64,000 bases of DNA from Agromyces sp. S2-1-8. GTDB lineage: Bacteria > Actinomycetota > Actinomycetes > Actinomycetales > Microbacteriaceae. Below, piece by piece: positions 26,535 to 35,708 of the stretch. Under the pieces are notes generated by a model. It was not told where the DNA came from. It searched no databases and saw only the letters and a program-made list of their open reading frames with translations. The position numbers and the translations under genes are program-made. Every line of letters begins with the position of its first letter. Positions within the stretch are counted from its first letter, which is position 1. The DNA is taken from the NCBI RefSeq assembly GCF_021129215.1, contig NZ_JAJOLP010000001.1, positions 2,418,001 to 2,482,000 on the forward strand. Reading direction: 5' to 3'.

Positions 26535-27740
26535 TCAGCGGCCCTTTCCGTAGCGCTTGTGGTGGGGGTTCTCCCAGATGACGGTGCCGCCCTGGCCGAG
26601 GCCGACGCACATCGCGGTGATGCCGTAGCGGACCTCGGGGTGCTGCTCGAACTGGCGCGCGAGCTGCAGCATGAGGCGAACGCCCGAGGCGGCGAGCGGG
26701 TGGCCGATCGCGATGGCGCCGCCCCACGGGTTGACCCGGGCGTCGTCGTCGGCGATGCCGAAGTGGTCGAGGAAGCTCAGCACCTGCACGGCGAAGGCCT
26801 CGTTGAGCTCGAAGAGGCCGATGTCGTCGATCGAGAGGCCGGCGCGCTTGAGCGCCTTCTCGGTCGAGGGGATCGGCCCGATGCCCATGACCTCGGGCTC
26901 GACGCCGGCGAAGCCGAAGCTCACCATGCGCATCTTCGTCGTGAGGCCGAGCTCCTTCGCGGCGTCGGAGCTCGCGAGGATCGCAGCGGTCGCACCGTCG
27001 GTGAGCGGCGACGCGTTGCCCGCGGTCACCCGGCCGTGCGGGCGGAACGGGGTCTTGAGGCTCGCGAGCCCCTCCATCGTGGTCGCGGGGCGGCGACCCT
27101 CGTCTTCGCTCGCGAGGCCCCAGCCCTCGGCGGTGCGGATCGCGACCGGCACGAGATCGGGCTGGATGTGGCCGGCGTCGTAGGCGGCCTGCACCTTCTG
27201 CTGGCTCAGCATGCCGAATCGGTCGCTGCGCTCCTTCGTGAGCTCGGGGAACCGGTCGTGCAGGCGCTCGGCCGTGTTGCCCATGTTGAGTGCGTCGGCG
27301 GCCACGAGCTTCTCGGTGAGGAACCGGGGGTTCGGGTCGGCGTCGAGGCCCATCGGGTGACGGCCCATGTGCTCGACGCCGCCGGCGATGACGACGTCGT
27401 ACTGCCCGAAGCCGATGCCCGAACCCGTCGTCGTCACCGCGGTCATGGCGCCGGCGCACATGCGGTCGATCGCGAAGCCGGGAACGCTCATCGGCAGGCC
27501 GGCGAGGATCGCCGCCGTGCGGCCGAGCGTCAGGCCCTGGTCGCCCTGCTGCGTCGTCGCAGCGATGGCGACGTCGTCGACGCGCTCGGGAGGAAGGTTC
27601 GGGTTGCGCTCCAGGAGCCCGGTGATCGCCTTGACCGCGAGGTCGTCGGCCCTCGTGTTCCAGTACATGCCCTTTTCACCGGCTCGTCCGAACGGGGTCC
27701 GAACCCCATCGACGAACACGACATCAGCTCGTTCAGCCAC
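26535..27740 (-). CDS. Acetyl-CoA C-acyltransferase (thiolase), beta subunit of the fatty-acid oxidation complex
   Basis: 401 residues, standard thiolase length. The acylated nucleophile Cys is in DRMCAGAMTAV, the catalytic His in NPWGGAIAIGHPLAASG, and the proton-donor Cys in AMCVGLGQGG. NEAFAVQVL is the thiolase signature loop. It cleaves 3-ketoacyl-CoA with CoA to acetyl-CoA plus a shortened acyl-CoA, receiving substrate from the downstream-encoded hydratase/dehydrogenase. GTG start at 27740 with GGAG upstream. A TAGGAT -10-like element (27779-27774, minus) could drive the operon. Confidence 0.95.
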   Translation of the reverse strand: MAERADVVFVDGVRTPFGRAGEKGMYWNTRADDLAVKAITGLLERNPNLPPERVDDVAIAATTQQGDQGLTLGRTAAILAGLPMSVPGFAIDRMCAGAMTAVTTTGSGIGFGQYDVVIAGGVEHMGRHPMGLDADPNPRFLTEKLVAADALNMGNTAERLHDRFPELTKERSDRFGMLSQQKVQAAYDAGHIQPDLVPVAIRTAEGWGLASEDEGRRPATTMEGLASLKTPFRPHGRVTAGNASPLTDGATAAILASSDAAKELGLTTKMRMVSFGFAGVEPEVMGIGPIPSTEKALKRAGLSIDDIGLFELNEAFAVQVLSFLDHFGIADDDARVNPWGGAIAIGHPLAASGVRLMLQLARQFEQHPEVRYGITAMCVGLGQGGTVIWENPHHKRYGKGR

Positions 27741-27818
27741 GCTGCAGCTCCGTTTCGAAATCAGGATGCCTCGATCCTACGAACCGGTGCCGAGCGCCCG
27801 TGAATCGCTTGACGGTTC

Positions 27819-29015
27819 CTACGAACCCTCGGAGGTCGCGTCGAGGAGCGATTGTGACGCCTCGACAAACGCATCGGCGATCGTCTGTGCGGTTGCCGCA
27901 ATCTGCCACGGGCGCGCGCCGAGCTGCGCGAGGGTCGCGCCGACGCCCGCGGCGTCGGCCGGCTGTGGGGGGTGCCAGGCCACCCGACGCAGGAAATCGG
28001 GCGTGAGGAGGTTCTCGAGGGGCATCTCGAGCTCTTCAGCGACCTCGGCCACCGCGGCCTTCGCGGCCTTCAGACGGGCGTCGGCCTCGGGATTCCGGCT
28101 CGCCCATGCACGCGGCGGAGGCGGGGCATCGCTCGGCACGCGCACCGCCGGCAGCTCGTCGGTGGTGAGGCCGCGCTCGAGCGCCGTCCACCAGCGGTCG
28201 AGCTCGGTACGGCTCGCGCGACCGGTGAACTCTCGGAGGTCCGCCAGTGCGCGCCGAGTGGACGGCAGGGCGCGCGCGACGGCGACGATCGAGGCGTCGG
28301 GAACGAGTCGGCCCGGCGCGATGTCGGTCTCGGCGGCCAGGGCGTCGCGCGACACCCACAGTTCGCGGGCGACGGCGAGGTTGCGGGGACTCCGCATGGC
28401 GTGGATGCCGGAGAGGCGTCGCCAGGGCTCGGCGGCGGGCGGCTTCGCCGCGCGGTGCAGCACGGCGTCGAACTCCTCGACGGCGAGGCCGGCCTTGCCG
28501 GTCGCGTCGAGGCGCTCGGCGAGCCGATCGCGCACGTCGACGAGCAGTTCGACGTCGAGGGCCGCGTACTTCAGCCACGATTGCGGCAGCGGTCTCGTCG
28601 ACCAGTCGGCCGCCGAGTGCTCCTTCGCGAGCTTGATGCCGAGAAGGTCCTCCACGACCGACGCGAGGCCCACGCGAGGCATGCCGAGCAGGCGCGCCGC
28701 GAGTTCGGTGTCGAAGATGCGATCGGGGTCGAGGCCGACCTCGCGAAGACATGCGAGGTCCTGGCTCGCGGCGTGCAGCACCCACTCCTCCGAGCGGATG
28801 CCGTTCTCGAGCGCGGAGAAGTCGGGCACCTCGGGGGCGTCGAAGAGGAAGACGCCCGCACCGCGCCGGTACATCTGGATGAGGTAGGCGCGCTGGGAGT
28901 AGCGGAAGCCGCTCGCACGCTCGGCGTCGACGGCGATGGGCCCCGATCCGCCCAGCAACCGGTCAACGGCCTCGTCGAACGCCGCGGGCGTCTCGATCAC
29001 CCGATACTCATCCAC
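27819..29015 (-). CDS. rnd: Ribonuclease D-like 3'-5' exonuclease with HRDC domain
   Basis: 398 residues. The DEDDy exonuclease domain (about 1-185) shows IAVDAERASGF (Asp, Glu), VLHAASQDLACL (Asp) and LKYAALDVELL (Tyr, Asp). An HRDC helical domain follows (about 210-285: MRSPRNLAVARELWVSRDALA), and a second HRDC-like helical segment reaches the C-terminus. It trims the 3' ends of tRNA and other stable RNAs. The start overlaps the end of the DUF3000 gene by eight bases, indicating translational coupling, which is the usual actinobacterial arrangement. Confidence 0.94.
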   Translation of the reverse strand: MDEYRVIETPAAFDEAVDRLLGGSGPIAVDAERASGFRYSQRAYLIQMYRRGAGVFLFDAPEVPDFSALENGIRSEEWVLHAASQDLACLREVGLDPDRIFDTELAARLLGMPRVGLASVVEDLLGIKLAKEHSAADWSTRPLPQSWLKYAALDVELLVDVRDRLAERLDATGKAGLAVEEFDAVLHRAAKPPAAEPWRRLSGIHAMRSPRNLAVARELWVSRDALAAETDIAPGRLVPDASIVAVARALPSTRRALADLREFTGRASRTELDRWWTALERGLTTDELPAVRVPSDAPPPPRAWASRNPEADARLKAAKAAVAEVAEELEMPLENLLTPDFLRRVAWHPPQPADAAGVGATLAQLGARPWQIAATAQTIADAFVEASQSLLDATSEGS

Positions 29016-29598
29016 GATCCGACCTCCGGCGGGGCAGTGCGGTCACCCCTTCAGCACGCGGCGGCAGTCCCGCGAGCATGCACAACAACTCACCCCAGCC
29101 TTCCACATGGGCGCCGATGGCGGCGTCGAGGGGCGTCCAGGACGCGCGCAGCTCGATCTGCGCGCCGTCACCCTGGTGGGCGAGCTCGCCGAAGCCGGTC
29201 GAGAGGATCTTCGTCGCCGTGCCCGACGCCGCGATGTAGCGCGCGCCGCGTGCGTCCAACGCGTCGATCAGCCACGACCACGCCACGTCCGCGAGGAACG
29301 GATCGAGGCCGATGTCGGTCTCGAGGGGTGCCTGCGCGAAGCACACGATGCGGAACCGCCCGCCCCAGGCCTCGGGCTCGCTCGGGTCGTACAGCACGAT
29401 GAACCGGCCGGTGCCGAGTTCGGAGTCGTCGCCGTGGCGCGTCGGCGAGACGTCGGCCGACAGCGCCGCCGCGAACGGGGCCAGACCGCCGGGCGCCGGG
29501 ATCTCCGACACCGAGAGCTCGGCGCGCGGCGCGGCGGCCCGGATCGAGGCGAGTGCGTTCTCGAACTCGGCGGGGGAGGAGGTCGGGTGGTCGGGCAC
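29008..29598 (-). CDS. DUF3000 domain protein
   Basis: 196 residues, soluble, no recognisable catalytic motif. Conserved stretches are EIPAPGGLAPFAAALSADV, GTGRFIVLYDPSEPEAWGG, DVAWSWLIDAL and TATKILSTGFGELA. A family found in actinobacteria directly upstream of RNase D, as here; function unknown, with a link to RNA metabolism suggested only by that neighbourhood. GTG start at 29598; a minus-strand TAGTCT (29610-29605) ends six bases upstream, so the mRNA is probably leaderless. Confidence 0.92.
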   Translation of the reverse strand: MPDHPTSSPAEFENALASIRAAAPRAELSVSEIPAPGGLAPFAAALSADVSPTRHGDDSELGTGRFIVLYDPSEPEAWGGRFRIVCFAQAPLETDIGLDPFLADVAWSWLIDALDARGARYIAASGTATKILSTGFGELAHQGDGAQIELRASWTPLDAAIGAHVEGWGELLCMLAGLPPRAEGVTALPRRRSDRG

Positions 29599-29604
29599 GA
29601 GTGC

Positions 29605-29614
29605 AGACTAGAGT
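29605..29614. promoter_or_regulatory. Overlapping divergent -10 boxes
   Basis: AGACTAGAGT contains TAGTCT on the minus strand (for the DUF3000 gene) and TAGAGT on the plus strand (for the hydrolase at 29690). Polymerase could bind in only one direction at a time. Confidence 0.45.
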
Positions 29615-29689
29615 CTCCATCGGAACCGGCAGCGGCGGCACGCCGCACCGGCACGCAGTGGGATCGGTTCATCGGGGAGGAAGCGGCGG

Positions 29690-30919
29690 ATGGCACAGCG
29701 GCGGGGCGGGTTCCGCATCATCGGCACGACGCTCGCCGCGGTCGGAATGGTCGCCGGCGCGATCGCCGTCATCACGGCCGCCGTCACGGCGTTGGCCACC
29801 GTGGTGTTCGCCCGCAAGGTCGTCACCCCCTCCACGAAGCGCGAGGAGGACGTGCGGATCCTCGCCGTCGATCTCGCCGGGCGGCGGATCACGCTCGCCG
29901 ACGGCGACGAAGCGAGGATGCGTGGCCGGTACGGCCTCTGGTTCGACGGCGACGCCGGCCACGCCCGCATCGCCGAGGTCGACGAAGCGCGCGGCGGCAT
30001 GGTCATCAGGGGGATCGACTCGGTCGACTTCGGACGCCTCGACCGAGCCCGACGGGGCCGGATCGACGGCTGGTACTTCCTCGGCCCCTGGGAACTCGAC
30101 GTCCCATACCGCGAGGCCGTCGTGCAGACGCCCCTCGGCGCCGCGCCGGCGTGGTCGGTGCCGGCAGACGCACCGACCGATCGCTGGGTCGTGCACGTGC
30201 ACGGCCGGGGGGCGAAACGGCACGAGACCCTGCGAGCCGTCCGCCCCGTGCGCGAGGCCGGCTGGAACAGCCTCCTCATCTCCTACCGCAACGACGGCGA
30301 GGCTCCCGAGAGCACCGATCGCCGATACGGTCTCGGAGGCACCGAGTGGGAGGACGTCGTCGCCGCGGTGCGTTTCGTCGTCGCGCGGGGGGCCCGCGAG
30401 ATCGTGCTGATGGGCTGGTCGATGGGCGGCATGATCTCGCTGCAGGCGGTGCTGCGCTCGGAGGAGGTGCGCGAGCACCTGGTCGGGGTCGTCCTCGACT
30501 CTCCCGCGATCGACTGGGTCGACATCCTCCGGTTCCAGGGTTCCGCCATGGGATTGCCCGCAGGCCTCGGCGATCTCGTCGCCGGTGTGCTCGGAGCACC
30601 CGTCGGCGCGGGACTCACGGGTGCCGCCGCACCGATCGACCTCGTGGCGCTCGACCTCGTGGCCAGGGCCGAGGAGTTCACCGTGCCGATGCTGCTCATG
30701 CACAGCGTGGACGACGGGTTCGTCCCCATCGACGGGTCGCGCCGGTTGGCGGCATCCCGCCCCGATCTCGTGCAGTTCGAGGAGTTCACCGGAGCCCGTC
30801 ACACGAAGCTGTGGAACCACGATCCCGAGCGGTGGAGCGAGCTGATCGTCGCCTTCCTCGCGACGAGAGGACGACGCGACGAACCGGCGGCCGAGGGCGA
30901 CGCCGAGATCGTCGGCTGA
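29690..30919 (+). CDS. Membrane-anchored alpha/beta hydrolase
   Basis: 409 residues. A hydrophobic segment at about 9-42 (FRIIGTTLAAVGMVAGAIAV onward) serves as signal anchor, placing the enzyme outside the membrane. A beta-rich domain of about 100 residues follows, then the hydrolase core: HVHGRGAKRHE (oxyanion region), the nucleophile elbow LMGWSMGGM, the acid in HSVDDGFVPIDGS and His in GARHTKLWN. The layout resembles BAAT/BD-FAE-type esterases and peptidases; the substrate is unknown. The stop codon is immediately followed by the stop of the convergent sufE gene with no spacer. Confidence 0.88.
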   Translation: MAQRRGGFRIIGTTLAAVGMVAGAIAVITAAVTALATVVFARKVVTPSTKREEDVRILAVDLAGRRITLADGDEARMRGRYGLWFDGDAGHARIAEVDEARGGMVIRGIDSVDFGRLDRARRGRIDGWYFLGPWELDVPYREAVVQTPLGAAPAWSVPADAPTDRWVVHVHGRGAKRHETLRAVRPVREAGWNSLLISYRNDGEAPESTDRRYGLGGTEWEDVVAAVRFVVARGAREIVLMGWSMGGMISLQAVLRSEEVREHLVGVVLDSPAIDWVDILRFQGSAMGLPAGLGDLVAGVLGAPVGAGLTGAAAPIDLVALDLVARAEEFTVPMLLMHSVDDGFVPIDGSRRLAASRPDLVQFEEFTGARHTKLWNHDPERWSELIVAFLATRGRRDEPAAEGDAEIVG

Positions 30920-31357
30920 TCAGGCGGCGACGCGCTCGCGCAGCTGCCGCTTCGTGCGGGCGAGCATGCCCGTCATGCCGCGAACCCGGAGCGGCGACAC
31001 CGCCTCGGCGAGGCCGAGCGACTGCGGGTAGTCGGCGGGGATGTCGAGCACCTCCTGCACGGAGAGCCCGGCGAGCCCCTGCACGAGGATCGATGCGAAC
31101 CCGCGCGTCGTCGGCGACTCGGCGGGCGCGGTCGCGAAGAGGTGCACGACGCCGTCGGCCACCTCGACGAAGATGAAGACGGGCGACTGGCACTCCTCGA
31201 CCCGCTCGAGCAGGTCGGGGTGGTCGGCATACCGTTCGGGGAGCGCGGGCAGTTCGTTCGAGAACTCGAGCAGCAGCTGCAGCCGATCGCGCACGCCGAG
31301 CGCGAGGAAGTCGTCGCGGATCTCGGCGAGGGCGGGGGGCAGGGTCGTCTGTTCCAT
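30920..31357 (-). CDS. sufE: SufE-like sulfur acceptor protein
   Basis: 145 residues, standard SufE fold. The sulfur-accepting Cys56 is in RVEECQSPVFIFVE, and the conserved core FATAPAESPTTRGFASILVQGL with LGLAEAVSPLRVRG is present. SufE takes persulfide from a cysteine desulfurase or other sulfur donor and passes it on for Fe-S assembly. Here it lies 65 bases downstream of a rhodanese gene in the same orientation, which suggests the two share sulfur. An in-frame ATG at 31366 is an alternative start. Confidence 0.93.
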   Translation of the reverse strand: MEQTTLPPALAEIRDDFLALGVRDRLQLLLEFSNELPALPERYADHPDLLERVEECQSPVFIFVEVADGVVHLFATAPAESPTTRGFASILVQGLAGLSVQEVLDIPADYPQSLGLAEAVSPLRVRGMTGMLARTKRQLRERVAA

Positions 31358-31422
31358 CCGGTCCATTCTCCCACGGGCGGCCGGACCGTCGGCCGGTCGC
31401 CGACGGTCCGCTCGGCCGACGA

Positions 31423-32322
31423 TCAGCGGCCGGGCACCTCGCCGCGCTCGGCACCCGTCACGATCGGCACCCGCACCGCGCTGCCCCATTCGGTCCACGA
31501 GCCGTCGTAGTTGCGCACGTTCTCGAAGCCGAGGAGGTGCTGCAGGACGAACCACGTGTGGCTCGACCGCTCGCCGATACGGCAGTACGCCACGATGTCG
31601 TCGCCGTCGGCGAGTCCGACCTCGTCGCGGTAGATCGCGTCGAGCTCCGCACGCGACTTGAAGGTGCCGTCGCCCGCAGCTGCGCGCGCCCACGGCACGG
31701 ATGCCGCGGTCGGGATGTGCCCGGCGCGGAGCGCGCCCTCCTCGGGGTAGGCGGGGGCGGTCGTGCGCTCGCCCGTGTACTCCTCGGGCGAGCGCACGTC
31801 GATGAGCGGGTTGCCGAGGTGGGCGAGCACGTCGTCCTTGAACGCCCGCACGGCGCGGTCGTCGCGCTCGACGACGGGGTACTCGACGGGGGTCACGTCG
31901 GATGCGTCGGTGGTGAGCTCGCGCCCCTCGGCGATCCACAGGTCGCGACCGCCGTCGAGCAGGCGCACGTCCTCGTGGCCGAAGAGCGTGAACACCCAGA
32001 GCGCGTACGCCGCCCACCAGTTGTTCTTGTCGCCGTAGACGACGACGGTCGTGTCGCGGGCGATGCCCTTCGAGCCGAGGAGCGCGGCGAACTGCTCGGC
32101 ATCGACGTAGTCGCGGACGACCGGGTCGTTGAGGTCGGTGTGCCAGTCGATCTTCACCGCACCGGGGATGTGGCCGGTCTCGTAGAGCAGCACGTCCTCG
32201 TCGGACTCGACGACGACGAGGCCGGGTTCGCCCAGGTGTTCGGCGAGCCAGGCGGTGGAGACGAGACGCTCGGGATGGGCGTACTCGGCGAACTTCGCGG
32301 CGGAGTCGAACTCGGCGGACAT
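31423..32322 (-). CDS. Two-domain sulfurtransferase (rhodanese / thiosulfate sulfurtransferase)
   Basis: 299 residues with tandem rhodanese domains (about 20-140 and 160-295). The N-terminal, inactive domain has [17 protein letters not shown]. The active C-terminal domain has [27 protein letters not shown] and the catalytic Cys247 loop [12 protein letters not shown]. It transfers sulfane sulfur from thiosulfate or mercaptopyruvate; the loop CRIGERS is the actinobacterial thiosulfate type. The ATG at 32322 is preceded by GGAGGCCCCC. It forms a minus-strand pair with sufE and is divergent from zapE. Confidence 0.94.
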   Translation of the reverse strand: MSAEFDSAAKFAEYAHPERLVSTAWLAEHLGEPGLVVVESDEDVLLYETGHIPGAVKIDWHTDLNDPVVRDYVDAEQFAALLGSKGIARDTTVVVYGDKNNWWAAYALWVFTLFGHEDVRLLDGGRDLWIAEGRELTTDASDVTPVEYPVVERDDRAVRAFKDDVLAHLGNPLIDVRSPEEYTGERTTAPAYPEEGALRAGHIPTAASVPWARAAAGDGTFKSRAELDAIYRDEVGLADGDDIVAYCRIGERSSHTWFVLQHLLGFENVRNYDGSWTEWGSAVRVPIVTGAERGEVPGR

Positions 32323-32465
32323 GGGGGCCTCCTGTGGTCGCCCGGTCGGGCGGGGTGATCGGGGGAGCGGACTAGGCTGATGACCTGTCCACCCTCCGAA
32401 TCTACGCGGCCCGCGGGGCGCAGTCACAGCACCCGTCATCCGGTGCAACACGGGAGCTCTCCAGC

Positions 32466-33521
32466 ATGACCACGGCCTCCAGCCAGGCGCCCATCCACCT
32501 CGTCGACCGCAATCCGTCGATCTCGGGGACAGAGATCGCGGCCGAGCTCGTGCCACCGCCGCAGTTCGAGCACGCCTCGTTCGAGTCCTACCGGCCCGAC
32601 CCCGACTTCCCCTCGCAGCAGGCGGCGCTCGACCGGCTGAACCAGTTCGCCGGCGCGTGGCGAGCCGCCCAGCGTCCCGGCGGGTTCTTCTCGCGCAAGC
32701 GGCCCGCGCGCATCGAGCTGCCCGGCGTCTACCTCGACGGCGGCTTCGGCGTCGGCAAGACCCACCTGCTGGCCTCGCTCTGGCACGTGGCGCACGGCCC
32801 GAAGTACTTCGGCACCTTCATCGAGTACACGGCCCTCGTCGGGGCCCTCGGCTACGCGCAGGCGGTCGAACTGCTGCGCGGGGCCAAGCTCATCTGCATC
32901 GACGAGTTCGAACTCGACGATCCCGGCGACACGATGCTGATGACGCGGTTCCTCGGTGAGCTCATGGCCGGCGGCACGCGCGTCGCCGCGACGAGCAACA
33001 CCCCGCCGAATGCGCTCGGCGAAGGGCGCTTCGCGGCGGCCGACTTCCTCCGCGAGATCCACGCGCTCTCGTCGAACTTCGAGACGCTCCGCATCGACGG
33101 ACTCGACTATCGCCGGCGCGACACCGAAGGGCATGCGGTCGTCGCGGGCGACGACGCCGCCGTGCGGCGCACGGCCGGCGCGCTGGCCGAGCGCGGCCAT
33201 CGTGTCTCGCTCGACGGGTTCGACGAGCTCATCGCCCACCTCGCGACCGTGCACCCGTCGAAGTACGTGCGACTCGTCGAGGGGCTCGACACGATCGCGC
33301 TCACCGGCGCCCACGAACTCCACGACCAGAACGCGGCGCTGCGCCTCGTCGCCTTCATCGATCGCGTCTACGACGCCGAGGTGCCGGTCGTCGCGAGCGG
33401 CGTCGCCCTCGACGAGGTGTTCGACGCCGAGATGATGGCCGGCGGCTACCGCAAGAAGTACCTCCGGTCGATGAGCCGCATGATCGCGCTGACGTCGGGC
33501 GAGCTGCCGCCGCACGACTGA
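32466..33521 (+). CDS. zapE: ZapE/AFG1-family cell-division ATPase
   Basis: 351 residues. AAA+ P-loop ATPase of the AFG1/ZapE family: Walker A in [16 protein letters not shown], Walker B in [15 protein letters not shown], sensor-1 in [15 protein letters not shown], and the family segment [19 protein letters not shown]. In E. coli ZapE associates with the Z ring and destabilises FtsZ polymers; the mitochondrial homologue acts in respiratory complex turnover. The start has GGGAG nine bases upstream. It is divergent from the rhodanese gene. Confidence 0.93.
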   Translation: MTTASSQAPIHLVDRNPSISGTEIAAELVPPPQFEHASFESYRPDPDFPSQQAALDRLNQFAGAWRAAQRPGGFFSRKRPARIELPGVYLDGGFGVGKTHLLASLWHVAHGPKYFGTFIEYTALVGALGYAQAVELLRGAKLICIDEFELDDPGDTMLMTRFLGELMAGGTRVAATSNTPPNALGEGRFAAADFLREIHALSSNFETLRIDGLDYRRRDTEGHAVVAGDDAAVRRTAGALAERGHRVSLDGFDELIAHLATVHPSKYVRLVEGLDTIALTGAHELHDQNAALRLVAFIDRVYDAEVPVVASGVALDEVFDAEMMAGGYRKKYLRSMSRMIALTSGELPPHD

Positions 33522-33597
33522 TCGGGGCACTCCCGCAGCCGATTCACCGTGCCGTCGAGGCATCCCGAAATCTGCTGTTCACACGAGACGCCCGACC

Positions 33598-33635
33598 GTA
33601 ACGGCCCCGAAACACAACGACGAATCGATCGAAAC
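33598..33635 (+). promoter_or_regulatory. GlnR operator upstream of amt
   Basis: GTAAC (33598-33602), six bases, GAAAC (33609-33613), seventeen bases, GAAAC (33631-33635). This equals the published GlnR box gTnAc-n6-GaAAc, repeated with correct 22-bp phasing, except that the second GTnAC half-site is degenerate. It ends 64 bases before the amt ATG. It implies induction of the transporter by GlnR under nitrogen limitation. Confidence 0.65.
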
Positions 33636-33699
33636 GCCCACTCGTGACACTTGCGGCACAGGTTCCCCCCACGACCTGCATCCGAGAGAGGTTCGAGAG

Positions 33700-34962
33700 A
33701 TGGATCAAGGCAACACCGCGTTCCTGTTGATCTCGGCGGCACTCGTGCTGCTGATGACCCCTGGGCTCGCGTTCTTCTACGGCGGCCTCGTCAAGGCGAA
33801 GAGCGTCATCAGCATGATGATGATGAGCTTCGGCGCGATGGGCCTCATCGGCGTCCTCTGGGTGCTCTACGGCTACGCGATCGCCTTCCCCGGCTCGGAG
33901 GGCCTCGTGCCGCCGTGGTCGATCGACTGGTCGGCGATCGGGCTCGAGAGCCTCCTCGAGACGCCCGAGGGCGCGGCGTACCCCCCGCTCGCGTTCGTGG
34001 CGTTCCAGGCGACTTTCGCGATCCTCACCGTCGCGCTCATCTCCGGCGCCATCGCCGACCGTGCCAAGTTCGGCGGCTGGATGGTGTTCGCCGGGATCTG
34101 GGCGACGATCGTCTACTTCCCGGTCGCGAGCTGGGTGTTCAACTTCGGCCTCGCCGAGGACGGCAGCTTCGCCTACGGCGGCTGGATCACGTACGGCCTG
34201 CAGGAGGCGTTCGGCGTCGGCGCGATCGACTTCGCGGGCGGCACGGCGGTGCACATCAACGCCGGCGCTGCGGCGCTCGCCCTCGCGCTCGTGCTCGGCA
34301 AGCGGGTCGGGTTCTCGAAGGGCGCGCACGTCCCGCACAACCCGCCGTTCGTGCTCCTCGGCGCTGGCCTGCTCTGGTTCGGATGGTTCGGCTTCAACGC
34401 CGGCTCGGAGCTCGCAGCCGACGGCACCGCGGCGCTCGCGTTCGTGAACACGATCGCCGCGCCCGCCGCGGCGCTCCTCGCCTGGCTGCTCGTCGAGAAG
34501 ATCAAGGACGGCAAGCCGACGTCCGTCGGCGCCGCCTCGGGCGCCGTCGCCGGTCTCGTGGCGATCACGCCCGCCTGCGCCTCGCTGACGCCGATCTGGG
34601 CGATCGTGCTCGGCCTGATCGCCGGTGCCGTCTGCGCCCTCGCGATCGACCTCAAGTTCAAGTTCGGCTTCGACGACTCGCTCGACGTGGTGGGCATCCA
34701 CCTCGTCGGCGGCCTGATCGGCACGCTGTACCTCGGCATCTTCGCGAACGGGACCGGTCTCATCTACAGCGGCAACTTCACGCAGCTCGCCGTGCAGGCC
34801 ATCGCGGCCGTCTCGGTGCTCGTGTACTCCTTCGCACTGACCTTCGGCATCGGCACGCTCATCCAGAAGACGATGGGCTTCCGGGTGAAGAACGAGGACG
34901 AGATCGCCGGCATCGACACCGTCGTGCACGGCGAGGACGCCTACAAGCTCGAGACCGTCTGA
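33700..34962 (+). CDS. amt: Ammonium transporter (Amt/Rh family)
   Basis: 420 residues, about eleven membrane helices. Family signatures are TPGLAFFYGGLVKAKSV near the N-terminus, DFAGGTAVHINAGAAALALAL with the first pore His, and DVVGIHLVGGLIGTLYLG with the second pore His of the twin-His pair. AmtB-type trimers conduct ammonium or ammonia inward. There is no linked glnK in the window; the neighbouring gene is a PemK-like protein. The ATG is preceded by GAGAGG. A GlnR box lies upstream. Confidence 0.97.
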   Translation: MDQGNTAFLLISAALVLLMTPGLAFFYGGLVKAKSVISMMMMSFGAMGLIGVLWVLYGYAIAFPGSEGLVPPWSIDWSAIGLESLLETPEGAAYPPLAFVAFQATFAILTVALISGAIADRAKFGGWMVFAGIWATIVYFPVASWVFNFGLAEDGSFAYGGWITYGLQEAFGVGAIDFAGGTAVHINAGAAALALALVLGKRVGFSKGAHVPHNPPFVLLGAGLLWFGWFGFNAGSELAADGTAALAFVNTIAAPAAALLAWLLVEKIKDGKPTSVGAASGAVAGLVAITPACASLTPIWAIVLGLIAGAVCALAIDLKFKFGFDDSLDVVGIHLVGGLIGTLYLGIFANGTGLIYSGNFTQLAVQAIAAVSVLVYSFALTFGIGTLIQKTMGFRVKNEDEIAGIDTVVHGEDAYKLETV

Positions 34963-35001
34963 CGCGAGTCATCGAGCCTCGGCCGGCCGACGGCGGTGGG
35001 G

Positions 35002-35007
35002 TAGTGT
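35002..35007 (+). promoter_or_regulatory. -10 box of the PemK-like gene (leaderless geometry)
   Basis: TAGTGT ends seven bases before the GTG at 35015. No Shine-Dalgarno sequence is visible, so the transcript probably begins at the start codon. Confidence 0.45.
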
Positions 35008-35014
35008 GCCCGGT

Positions 35015-35578
35015 GTGACTGACACCGGCCGCCTCCTCACCGCCGTCGGCCGTTTCCTGCGGGCGCTCGGTTCGGGCGGTTCGAAGACATCGGCCGCGCC
35101 ACGGACGACGACCGGGCGGGATGCCTCGCCGGCGCGGCTCGCCGATGGCGAGCCCTCCCCGGGGCAGATGGGATCCGATGCGACCGTCGAGGTCGATCCG
35201 CGGCGCCTCCGGGGAGTCCGGCTCGGTTACGCGCCGAGTCGCGACGGCGATCCCGATCCCGGTGAGGTCGTCTGGACGTGGGTGCCCTACGAGGAGCGCG
35301 ACGGCCGGGGCAAGGACCGTCCGGTCGTGATCGTGGCGGCGTCGGGGGCGGGGGACTTCCTCGCCGTGCAACTCACGAGCAAGCCGCACGACGGCGACCG
35401 CGACTACGTCTCGCTCGGCGAGGGCGCCTGGGACGCCGAGGGGCGGCCGAGTTGGGCGAAGACCGATCGCGTCTTCAGGGTGCGCACCGGCGGCATGCGG
35501 CGCGAGGCCGCCTCGCTCGACGCCGAGCGCTACACGCGGGTGGCCGATGCGCTCAATCGCCGCTACGGCTGGAGCTGA
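35015..35578 (+). CDS. PemK/MazF-like toxin-fold protein, no partner antitoxin seen
   Basis: 187 residues. A low-complexity N-terminal arm (about 1-60) precedes a PemK-like domain: GEVVWTWVPYEERDG, GKDRPVVIVAA, FLAVQLTSKPHDGDRDYVSL and SWAKTDRVFRVR. MazF/PemK toxins are ribosome-independent or ribosome-linked mRNA endonucleases. In this family the strand order and the loop after the first strand match, but no short antitoxin gene lies upstream or downstream, and the protein is longer than classical MazF (about 110). It may be a domesticated relative. The GTG at 35015 is favoured over 35006 by the -10 position. Confidence 0.8.
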   Translation: MTDTGRLLTAVGRFLRALGSGGSKTSAAPRTTTGRDASPARLADGEPSPGQMGSDATVEVDPRRLRGVRLGYAPSRDGDPDPGEVVWTWVPYEERDGRGKDRPVVIVAASGAGDFLAVQLTSKPHDGDRDYVSLGEGAWDAEGRPSWAKTDRVFRVRTGGMRREAASLDAERYTRVADALNRRYGWS

Positions 35579-35708
35579 TCGCCGACCTCGAAACGATGAA
35601 CGTCCGTATCCCACCGGGTTTGGTCGAATCTCCGCAGCGGCAGCACGACGGGCCGCATGGCGGCTGGGGCTGGGGACCTGTTTCGAACGGATGCAACGAG
35701 GAGCCGGA

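Noticed and set aside
26530-27459. N-terminal extension of the fadB-like frame
   Set aside because: It is a shadow of the thiolase gene; the crotonase fold begins just after the Met at 26529.
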